A stretch of 12,550 nt of DNA, taken from positions 1 through 12,550 of the forward strand of contig CAMJXZ010000061.1 in NCBI GenBank assembly GCA_946409855.1, written 5' to 3'. The stretch is from an uncultured Clostridia bacterium. GTDB taxonomy: Bacteria > Bacillota > Clostridia > Christensenellales > Aristaeellaceae. Below are positions 7,194 to 12,550 of the stretch, piece by piece. Below the pieces are notes generated by a model, which saw nothing but the letters and a program-made list of their open reading frames with translations, searched no databases and had not been told where the DNA came from. Every line of letters begins with the position of its first letter. The first letter of the stretch is position 1. The translations under genes and the position numbers were made by a program.

Positions 7194-8765
7194 ATGGAAA
7201 AGATGTCTTTTCATCAGAAATTCAGAATGGCAGCGGCAGCCCTCCTGATCATCCTGATGATCGTGATGACCCTCACGAACGCGTCCCTATTCATAGAGCC
7301 GCTGGACCGGCTTTTTCAGGGAAAAGCCTCGTTTCCCGATACGACCAAAGCCATCGCTTCCGGCTATATCTCCAATAAACTCTGGGAGAAGAACACGTTT
7401 ATCGATCTGAACGGTTTGTTCGCGGGAATGACCGGGAAAAGGATGCATAACAATATCCTGCGGCTGAACAACGGGATGCTGACCTTCAACGAGTACAGAG
7501 AACAATACGAGGTGGACGGCCTGACCGATCGCCTGGCGGCTTTTTCCGGGTGTCTCAAGACGCTTGGCATCCCGTTTCTTTATGCGCTTCCAGCGGTGAA
7601 GCATGATAACGCGCTGAACCAGCTCCCGGACGGGATTGTCAGCTTCGGAAACGAAAACATCACGAACCTGGTCAGCCAGCTGGAGCAGAAGGACGTGTCC
7701 GTCCTGGATCTCCGGCCGGTCCTGGCGCCGGACCTTGAACACATTGAAGCATACTACTACCGCACGGACCATCACTGGAACACGCACGGCGCGTTTGCGG
7801 CTTTCCGGGCGATCATGGAAAAGCTGCGCGAACTGGACCCCTCCATCGACATGACCTATACCGACAGCAGCCTCTGGGAAACGCACCGGCTGGACAACTG
7901 GTTCCTGGGTTCGCACGGGAAACGGGTCGGCACGCTGTACGCGGGCACCGACCCGCTGATCTGGTATACGCCGCGCTTTGATACGGAAATGTCCTGCTTT
8001 GTTGAAAACCACCATTCGTTTTATCAGGGCACCTTTGAAGATGCGAACATCCGGCAGGAGTTTATCAAGAACCGCAGCTTTTACGGCAGCAATCCGTACT
8101 GCGCCTATATCGGCGGGGATTATCCCTTGGTGCAGCACAGAAACGCGCAGGCGCCCAACCGACTGAAAATACTGCTGCTCAAGGACAGCTACACCCTCCC
8201 GCTTCAGGCTTTTCTTTCGACTGAGTTTACGGAAGTGGACGTGATCGATCCGAGGTATTATACCGACTCGTCCATCATCGAGTACTGCCGGTGGAACAAG
8301 CCGGACATCGTGATGATGACCGAGCTGTACACAACGTCCCGCACCATCAAGGCGTCGGTCCTGGGCCATGAGGCGGCGCAGAAGAAGCAGACGGAAGATC
8401 ATTGGTCCATTGTCCTGGACGCCATGGATGTGCATCGCCCAGCGCTAAACAGAGGGTATAACTATGAAAAAATCATACCCCTGGAAGCCGGAAAAACATA
8501 CCGTTTTACCTGCGAAGCGATCACGCTGCAGGAAGGCACCGCGGCGGGGGCCAGTGTGGTCCTCTATAATCACACAGAAAATAAAATCGAAAAAAACATG
8601 ATTTACAATATCGGTTTCTGCGGCCGGTACGGCTGTGAACCCTGGACCTTCCGGGTGCCTGACCAGGAAGCGGAATACTCCCTGCTGGTGTACGCCGGTC
8701 TCCCCGGAAAGACGAGCATGAACGCCGTTGATTATACCGGCATCAAGGTATACAGGATGGATTGA
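7194..8765 (+). CDS. DHHW/AlgX-like SGNH protein, putative O-acetyltransferase
   Basis: A 523-residue protein with an N-terminal signal anchor (12-29), so its body lies outside the membrane. The DHHW-family motif YYRTDHHWNTHGAF is at 188-201; Asp192 and His194 match the Asp-x-His catalytic pair of AlgJ/AlgX. ILLLKDSYTLPL (326-337) supplies Ser332 as the nucleophile, completing a plausible SGNH triad. Residues 420-523 form a separate extension (EAGKTYRFTCEAI, then EAEYSLLVYAGLPG, ending GIKVYRMD) that looks like a beta-sandwich, possibly glycan-binding; this part is inference. ATG at 7194 has GGGGAGG 5 bases upstream and lies 12 bp behind the MBOAT stop, so the two are cotranscribed and probably work as a pair that acetylates a surface glycan. 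Confidence 0.88.
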   Translation: MEKMSFHQKFRMAAAALLIILMIVMTLTNASLFIEPLDRLFQGKASFPDTTKAIASGYISNKLWEKNTFIDLNGLFAGMTGKRMHNNILRLNNGMLTFNEYREQYEVDGLTDRLAAFSGCLKTLGIPFLYALPAVKHDNALNQLPDGIVSFGNENITNLVSQLEQKDVSVLDLRPVLAPDLEHIEAYYYRTDHHWNTHGAFAAFRAIMEKLRELDPSIDMTYTDSSLWETHRLDNWFLGSHGKRVGTLYAGTDPLIWYTPRFDTEMSCFVENHHSFYQGTFEDANIRQEFIKNRSFYGSNPYCAYIGGDYPLVQHRNAQAPNRLKILLLKDSYTLPLQAFLSTEFTEVDVIDPRYYTDSSIIEYCRWNKPDIVMMTELYTTSRTIKASVLGHEAAQKKQTEDHWSIVLDAMDVHRPALNRGYNYEKIIPLEAGKTYRFTCEAITLQEGTAAGASVVLYNHTENKIEKNMIYNIGFCGRYGCEPWTFRVPDQEAEYSLLVYAGLPGKTSMNAVDYTGIKVYRMD

Positions 8766-8802
8766 GAAAAGGGAATTCCCGACCCGTGAAACCACGCTGT
8801 TT

Positions 8803-8856
8803 CCGGCCTTTTTGCCAAAGATCCGCAAATCGGCCTTTGCGCTTCACAAAGGCCGG
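8803..8856. repeat. Three-arm CGGCCTTT repeat forming alternative hairpins
   Basis: CCGGCCTTT (8803-8811) is a perfect 9-bp inverted match to AAAGGCCGG (8848-8856). CGGCCTTTG (8831-8839) is also a perfect 9-bp match to CAAAGGCCG (8847-8855), with a 7-nt loop. The two left arms therefore compete for one right arm. It lies 37 bp after the DHHW gene and could end that transcript, but no T tract follows on the plus strand. A GGGAATTCCC palindrome (8771-8780) precedes it. Confidence 0.45.
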
Positions 8857-8875
8857 TGAGATTCGGGCAAAGGAT

Positions 8876-8903
8876 TTCAAAACTGCTCATTCCGCCGTAT
8901 AAT
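8876..8903 (+). promoter_or_regulatory. Promoter of the kinase-PqqD operon
   Basis: TATAAT (8898-8903) is a perfect -10. TTCAAA (8876-8881) is a fair -35 with a 16-bp spacer. Transcription would start near 8910, 240 nt before the kinase gene. Confidence 0.55.
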
Positions 8904-8909
8904 GGACAC

Positions 8910-9149
8910 CAGTAATCTTATATTATGCGGATGGAAGCCTGATCAGAGGAACCGGGCGCGGCCGGCATCGGGACACAGGCGGAAGCCGGCATCGGCTCCC
9001 GCCGCGGAACAGACTGCCGGAGCTCCCCCGCGCCTGTGCCTGATCAGCGCGGCCGCGGCCGTTATGTTTCCCGGCGCTGAACGGGGGCCCGTTCCGGACC
9101 GGTTATCATTTGTCTGACATGATGTTCTCTCCAGTGAAGGAGGGTAACC
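8910..9149 (+). promoter_or_regulatory. Structured 5' leader of the kinase-PqqD operon
   Basis: Nested symmetric elements fill the leader. CTGATCAG occurs at 8939-8946 and 9040-9047; being self-complementary, the copies can pair. Inside them CACAGGCG (8974-8981) pairs with CGCCTGTG (9031-9038), and inside that GCTCC (8995-8999) pairs with GGAGC (9019-9023). Further on, GAACGGG (9079-9085) faces CCCGTTC (9088-9094). GGTTA (9101-9105) can pair with TAACC (9145-9149), which abuts the start codon and could mask the ribosome binding site AAGGAGGG (9137-9144). It matches no riboswitch class that I recognise. A 71-codon open frame at 8902-9117 lacks a ribosome binding site and starts inside the -10, so I do not call it. 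Confidence 0.4.
8961..8995 (+). repeat. 11-bp direct repeat GCCGGCATCGG
   Basis: GCCGGCATCGG occurs at 8961-8971 and again at 8985-8995, a 24-bp period, within the structured leader. The second copy overlaps the inner stem and the first lies outside the CACAGGCG stem. Confidence 0.5.
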
Positions 9150-9890
9150 ATGAAAAATCATCCATACGGATTTCTGACCATGGAAAAGGTTTACCGTTTT
9201 GCAGAACAGAATATCGGGATTTGCTCTGTCAGCGATGAGATTCACCGCCTGTGTCAATCCTATTTAACGGATTCATCCGCGCAGTTTACCGTTCAGGTCA
9301 GCCGGCGTGATATTGATCTTGAACGCGCGAACGCCGATCGCCCCGGCTATTCGGACGCCTATCTGGAAACCCTGGCCGTCTATCGAAAAATCGCGGAAAA
9401 GATGCCGGATTACGATACCTTCTTATTCCACGGTTCGGCCGTCGCCGCAGACGCGCAGGCTTACATTTTCACGGCAAAAAGCGGCACGGGCAAAAGCACC
9501 CACGCCCGCCTGTGGCGGGATCTGCTGGGCGGCCGGGCTGTGATGGTCAACGACGACAAGCCGCTGATCAGGGTGCATGCTGATGGGTCGGCAACAGTTT
9601 ACGGCACTCCCTGGGACGGGAAACACCGCCTGAGCAGCAACATCGCCGTCCCCGTGCGGGCGGTCTGCATTCTGGAAAGGTCGCCGGAAAACCATATCCG
9701 GGAAATCACCAAAGCGGAGGCGCTGCCCATGCTGATTCAGCAGACCTACCGCCCCGCCGACCCCGCGGCGCTGGCCAAGACGCTGACGCTGCTGGACCGG
9801 CTGAACGTGAAACTGTACCGCCTGGGCTGCAATATGGACATCAGCGCGGCGGAGCTGTCCTATCACACGATGAAGGAAGAATGCATATGA
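9150..9890 (+). CDS. HprK-like kinase associated with a PqqD protein
   Basis: A 246-residue cytoplasmic protein related to the C-terminal kinase domain of HPr kinase/phosphorylase; the N-terminal domain of true HprK is missing. HGSAVAADAQAYIFTAKSGTGKST spans residues 94-117, with the Walker A loop at 109-117 and Lys115. VNDDKPLI (133-140) is the metal-binding acidic motif with Asp135-Asp136, and YGTPWDGK (151-158) is a further signature of this branch. Residues 1-90 form a separate small domain. Relatives phosphorylate a Ser of a ribosomal peptide in paeninodin-type lasso pathways; whether the target here is a peptide, protein or small molecule is unknown. ATG at 9150 has AAGGAGGG 5 bases upstream. 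The last codons overlap the PqqD start in an ATGA, indicating coupled translation. Confidence 0.85.
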   Translation: MKNHPYGFLTMEKVYRFAEQNIGICSVSDEIHRLCQSYLTDSSAQFTVQVSRRDIDLERANADRPGYSDAYLETLAVYRKIAEKMPDYDTFLFHGSAVAADAQAYIFTAKSGTGKSTHARLWRDLLGGRAVMVNDDKPLIRVHADGSATVYGTPWDGKHRLSSNIAVPVRAVCILERSPENHIREITKAEALPMLIQQTYRPADPAALAKTLTLLDRLNVKLYRLGCNMDISAAELSYHTMKEECI

Positions 9891-10147
9891 AGCTGAAAAA
9901 GGAATTCATTACCCACGATACCGGCACGGAATCCCTGCTCGTCCCCACGGGCGGCGCCGGATGGTCCGGCCTGGTGAAGGGCAATAAAACGCTGGGGGCC
10001 ATCCTGAGCCTGCTGAAAGAGGATACGACGGAAGACGCAGTCATCGCAGCCATGAAGGAACGGTTTGATGCGCCGGCGGAAGTTATCGCCCGGGATGTAA
10101 AGAAAGCGCTTTCGGAACTGCGCAGAATCGGAGCGCTGGATGAATAA
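9887..10147 (+). CDS. PqqD-family peptide-binding protein
   Basis: An 86-residue protein covering a full PqqD domain: N-terminal strands (ITHDTGTESLLVPTGGAGWSGLVKGN, about 8-33), then helices ending in SELRRIGALDE (76-86). PqqD domains are winged-helix RiPP recognition elements that hold a leader peptide for a modifying enzyme; many Firmicutes copies sit beside HprK-like genes without a known peptide. ATG at 9887 is preferred over 9881 because AAGGA (9873-9877) is then 9 bases away rather than 3, and it overlaps the kinase stop as ATGA. Its own end overlaps the methyltransferase start by 8 nt. The tight packing argues that kinase, PqqD protein and methyltransferase act together. Confidence 0.88.
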   Translation: MKLKKEFITHDTGTESLLVPTGGAGWSGLVKGNKTLGAILSLLKEDTTEDAVIAAMKERFDAPAEVIARDVKKALSELRRIGALDE

Positions 10148-10823
10148 GCTGTTTCATCGTGCACACAGGAGAATCAGCGGCATCGTCCTGCGCGCGGCGG
10201 ATGGGGCGAATGACAGGCGCATCTGCGGACAAAGCCTGGTGAAGTATGTCCAAAGCGTCTACCGGGATGACGCCAACGGCGTGGGGATGACAGGTTCCCA
10301 GTCTACCCACTATATCATCCTGGACCGGATCTTTTCTCACGTCGCCCTGACCGAACAGGACACCTTCCTGGACGTCGGCTGCGGCAAAGGCCGCGTGCTT
10401 GCATTTCTGCTGAAAAAGCACGCGCCCTGCAAACTGTATGGGGTTGAGATCAACGAAGCTTCCGGAAAGGTCGCCCTGGAATGGACAAAGCAGTACGATC
10501 AGGTCAGCGTGACGCTCGGCGACGCTTTTCAGCTGGATTACAACCCCTACACCATCCTGTTTTTAGGGCGGCCTTTCCTGCCCAAAACGTTCCTGCAGTT
10601 CATTGAGCGGCTTGAATCCGGATTAACCCACCCCGTCACGCTCATCTACTGGGTCGACCAGCAGAGCGGTCAATTGCTGAAGGATCGGCCCGGCTGGGAC
10701 ATGCGGTTCAGGGAAAAACTGGCCTCCATTCATGGATTGAAAATCGCCAAAACACCGCAATGCTATTCGATCTGGACATATGACCCGGCCGGGCGGGCGG
10801 AAACCCCCAGCTCAAACGCCTGA
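10140..10823 (+). CDS. Class I SAM-dependent methyltransferase
   Basis: A 227-residue enzyme with a Rossmann-type SAM site: motif I FLDVGCGKGRV (76-86), the acidic end of strand 2 in LYGVEIN (99-105) with Glu103, GDAF (127-130), and strand 4 in YTILFLGRPF (137-146). Residues 1-60 are a family-specific cap. NPYTILFLGRPF replaces the NPPY-like motif of N-methyltransferases, so the acceptor cannot be inferred. The start at 10140 has GGAG 6 bases upstream and overlaps the PqqD stop by 8 nt, placing the enzyme in the same translational chain. A role in methylating the same substrate that the kinase phosphorylates is plausible inference. Confidence 0.85.
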   Translation: MNKLFHRAHRRISGIVLRAADGANDRRICGQSLVKYVQSVYRDDANGVGMTGSQSTHYIILDRIFSHVALTEQDTFLDVGCGKGRVLAFLLKKHAPCKLYGVEINEASGKVALEWTKQYDQVSVTLGDAFQLDYNPYTILFLGRPFLPKTFLQFIERLESGLTHPVTLIYWVDQQSGQLLKDRPGWDMRFREKLASIHGLKIAKTPQCYSIWTYDPAGRAETPSSNA

Positions 10824-11025
10824 GCCAAATGTCCGGGATGTCCCTGCCCGGGACGGAACGCCGGCCTGCGCCGGTCTTGGCGTGAGCAGGCCGCCCGCCG
10901 CGCCGGGCAAGCCATTGATTCACCATGCGCGTATAAGCCCCGAACACCGCAAATAAGGCGGCGCGGCGCTGTTCATCGGTGACCGGGGGCGATACTTTAC
11001 TTATGGAAAGCGGGGTGACGGAAAC
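10824..11025 (+). other. Gap between methyltransferase and nucleotidyltransferase
   Basis: No gene is supported in these 202 bp. A bulged hairpin lies just past the methyltransferase stop (10831-10837 with 10847-10854, CCGGG/CCCGG core). A second, CCGGC (10861-10865) with GCCGG (10870-10874), follows it. Neither has a T tract. No convincing promoter was seen, so the next gene is probably read by transcription from upstream. An 8-codon mini-ORF (11003-11029, MESGVTET) ends in an ATGA that overlaps the nucleotidyltransferase start; it has no ribosome binding site of its own. Confidence 0.35.
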
Positions 11026-12150
11026 ATGACACAGGAAGAATACCGCTCCGCCATGGGCGATGTCATTTACCTCGTCTCCTGTGGGGTGAACGACCAAATA
11101 CCCGATGCGGAAAAGACCGGCGCAATGAACCTTTCCCATGTTTATACCGCCGCCCAGCGCCATTTGCTGATCGCGGCGGCTGGGATGGCGCTGCAAAGCG
11201 CGGGCGTCCGGGACGCGCAGATCATGCAGGCCATGGCCAAAGCGCAGCGGAAAAACGCCCTGCTGGATGCGGACAGGGCTGCCCTGTTTGCCCGTCTGGA
11301 GCAGGAAAATATCTGGTACATGCCGCTGAAGGGCTCCGTCCTGAAAGATTTGTATCCCCAATACGGGATGCGGCAGATGGCGGACAATGATATCCTGATC
11401 GACCCCGGCCGGGCCGGGGACGTGAAAGCCATCATGGAAAGCCTGGGCTTTACCACCGAACACTTCGGTACAAGCAACCATGATGTGTATCACAAACCGC
11501 CGGTCAGCAATTTTGAAATCCACACCGCCTTGTTTGCCCCGTCTTATGATGAAACAATCTGTCAGTACTATCAGGATGTGAAACGCAGGCTGTTGAAGGA
11601 CGAAGACAACCGCTGCGGCTGGCACTTTTCCCCGGAGGACTTTTATATCTACATAACCGCCCATGAGTACAAGCATTTCTCCCGCAGCGGAACGGGGCTG
11701 AGATCTTTCCTGGACGTATATGTGTTCTGGCAGAAATACGGCGAGCAATTGAACCTGCCGTACATAGAAGCCGAAACGGAAAAGCTGGGCATCGCCGTTT
11801 TTGAAAAGCAGAGCAGGAGCCTTGCGATGCATTTGTTTGCAGGCGAGGCTTTGACGGAGGCAGATCAAAAGACGCTTGAATATGTGTTTTCTTCCGGGAC
11901 ATACGGCACGATCACGCATCGGGTGGAAAACAAAGTAAAGAAACTGGGCGGCGGAACCAGAGGAAAAATCAGATATTTTTTCAGACGTGTGATACTGCCC
12001 ATGGACAGCGTCAAAGCATCCTATCCCTTTGTATATCAGCATAAGATCCTGCTCCCGGCATTCTGCCTCTACCGGTTGGTGAAAGCCCTGTTTTTCCGAT
12101 TGCCGAAAGTAAAGGCAGAGATGAAAGCGCTGAAACATAAGCAGGAATAA
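11026..12150 (+). CDS. Nucleotidyltransferase of the NTP_transf_5 family
   Basis: A 374-residue protein matching the uncharacterised nucleotidyltransferase family PF14907 by its motif order: PLKGSVLKDLYP (100-111) with Lys102-Gly103, Arg116 then AD-N-D-ILI (119-125) with acidic Asp120 and Asp122 as metal ligands, SNFEIHTAL (161-169) for the E-x-H motif, and TAHEYKHF (211-218). The C-terminal 100 residues are basic and helical with a hydrophobic patch near 343-356 (ILLPAFCLYRLVKALFF). A relative in the pseudomycoidin lasso cluster, as I recall, attaches sugars to the phosphorylated peptide; the reaction here is open. ATG at 11026 has GGGGTGA 7 bases upstream. It lies in line with the kinase, PqqD and methyltransferase genes and is followed by a terminator-like hairpin 60 bp past its stop. 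Confidence 0.82.
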   Translation: MTQEEYRSAMGDVIYLVSCGVNDQIPDAEKTGAMNLSHVYTAAQRHLLIAAAGMALQSAGVRDAQIMQAMAKAQRKNALLDADRAALFARLEQENIWYMPLKGSVLKDLYPQYGMRQMADNDILIDPGRAGDVKAIMESLGFTTEHFGTSNHDVYHKPPVSNFEIHTALFAPSYDETICQYYQDVKRRLLKDEDNRCGWHFSPEDFYIYITAHEYKHFSRSGTGLRSFLDVYVFWQKYGEQLNLPYIEAETEKLGIAVFEKQSRSLAMHLFAGEALTEADQKTLEYVFSSGTYGTITHRVENKVKKLGGGTRGKIRYFFRRVILPMDSVKASYPFVYQHKILLPAFCLYRLVKALFFRLPKVKAEMKALKHKQE

Positions 12151-12209
12151 GTTTATACACTACAAGGCCGATGCGGTTGAACAAACATCCGCATTGCCCC
12201 CTCATGACA

Positions 12210-12263
12210 ACCTTCCCCCCCCTTCCCCCATGGCGGCGGTCAAGGGAGGGAAGGTCTTTCTTT
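12210..12263 (+). terminator. Terminator-like hairpin after the nucleotidyltransferase
   Basis: ACCTTCCCCCCC (12210-12221) pairs with GGGAGGGAAGGT (12244-12255), eleven of twelve positions matching, and is followed by CTTTCTTT (12256-12263). The 22-nt loop is long, but the stem is GC-rich and a pyrimidine tract follows at once, as in an intrinsic terminator. Confidence 0.55.
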
Positions 12264-12424
12264 GTGTCAGTTCAGCGATGCTGAAATTCCGAAGAACATT
12301 GCAAACGCTGCGCTCAGACCGGCGGGTGTTTGTCTTATCCGTTCACCTCCCGCTGACCGGTTTCCCGTTCCGGTTCCGTCATGATAACGATCTCCGTGAT
12401 GCAGCCTCAGGAGCATGCAGCACA

Positions 12425-12550
12425 ATGAACGGCTACATCAGAACAGACAAAACGCGGCATGCAGAAAGTCTCCGAGTTCAACAAAAAGCTCGTACAGCAG
12501 TCGGATGCCAAATATCCAAAAATTTCATCGAAAACGCCTGTATGATCAGA
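12425..12550 (+). CDS. Doubtful open frame running off the right edge
   Basis: ATG at 12425 opens a frame of 42 codons with no stop before the edge (starts MNGYIRTDKTRHAESLR). AGGAG (12409-12413) is 11 bases upstream, rather far. The product resembles nothing that I recognise, and an overlapping frame at 12459-12545 (MQKVSEFNKKLVQQSDAKYP, 28 residues) is equally plausible. Treat it as a possible gene start or chance frame. Confidence 0.15.
   Translation, partial: MNGYIRTDKTRHAESLRVQQKARTAVGCQISKNFIENACMIR

Larger units (their letters stand above)
12151..12550. other. Right-edge region without a supported gene
   Basis: Apart from the terminator at 12210-12263, I see only short symmetric elements: ATGCGG (12171-12176) with CCGCAT (12189-12194), and TTCAGC-gat-GCTGAA (12271-12285). 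From about 12440 the sequence is less GC-rich than the rest of the window. Open frames near the edge are listed separately at low confidence. Confidence 0.4.

Noticed and set aside
5754..7214. 486-codon minus-strand frame opposite the MBOAT gene
   Set aside because: Polar, low-complexity shadow; the plus strand encodes conserved MBOAT motifs throughout.
8961..8995. Start of a CRISPR-like array
   Set aside because: Only two 11-bp copies, with a 13-bp gap; no further units.
8902..9117. 71-codon frame that might be a precursor peptide
   Set aside because: Its ATG lies inside the -10 element, it has no ribosome binding site, and its Arg/Ala/Pro-rich sequence reflects the GC-rich repeats of the leader.
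10915..10937. Promoter TTGATT/TATAAG before the nucleotidyltransferase
   Set aside because: The spacer is only 11 bp, too short for sigma-A recognition.
10708..12138. 476-codon minus-strand frame opposite the nucleotidyltransferase
   Set aside because: It also crosses the methyltransferase end; the plus-strand frames carry family motifs and ribosome binding sites.

Overview
The window looks like a chromosomal segment of a GC-rich member of the Firmicutes, probably a gut or rumen Clostridia lineage. This is inference from strong purine-rich ribosome binding sites, sigma-A type promoters (TTGAAA-17-TATAAT and TTGACG-17-TATAAA), a TTG start, a secreted transglutaminase-like/LRR protein, an MBOAT-DHHW acetylation pair and a HprK-like/PqqD cassette. 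I found no rRNA, tRNA, CRISPR array, transposase or phage gene.

Left part (281-3352): two minus-strand genes, probably one transcript, start from a near-consensus promoter at 3147-3175. The first encodes a winged-helix plus PD-(D/E)XK nuclease-like protein. The second encodes a secreted transglutaminase-like protein with a C-terminal LRR-type tail. A short AT-rich island with overlapping palindromes (3266-3295) separates this promoter from a divergent plus-strand promoter (3324-3352).

Centre (3352-5355): the plus-strand promoter leads into a leader of about 300 nt. The leader holds a hairpin, a 12-codon mini-ORF with a good ribosome binding site, and a weak hairpin followed by T6. Then come a Gfo/Idh/MocA-family oxidoreductase and a Nudix hydrolase, closed by a strong intrinsic terminator at 5315-5355.

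Second operon (5547-8765): an extended -10 promoter drives an AlgI/DltB-type MBOAT acyltransferase (TTG start) and, 12 bp later, a DHHW/AlgX-like SGNH protein. Together they probably O-acetylate an extracytoplasmic glycan. A cluster of three CGGCCTTT-related repeats follows.

Third operon (8876-12263): a promoter and a strongly structured leader of about 240 nt precede a HprK-like kinase, a PqqD-family protein and a SAM methyltransferase whose reading frames overlap. After a 202-bp gap comes a NTP_transf_5-type nucleotidyltransferase, then a terminator-like hairpin. Kinase, PqqD-like protein and nucleotidyltransferase recall the tailoring genes of phosphorylated lasso peptides such as paeninodin and pseudomycoidin. 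No cyclase, leader peptidase, radical SAM enzyme or precursor peptide is visible here, so this cassette is the best candidate for an undescribed system. The last ~120 bp are less GC-rich and hold only a doubtful open frame running off the edge.
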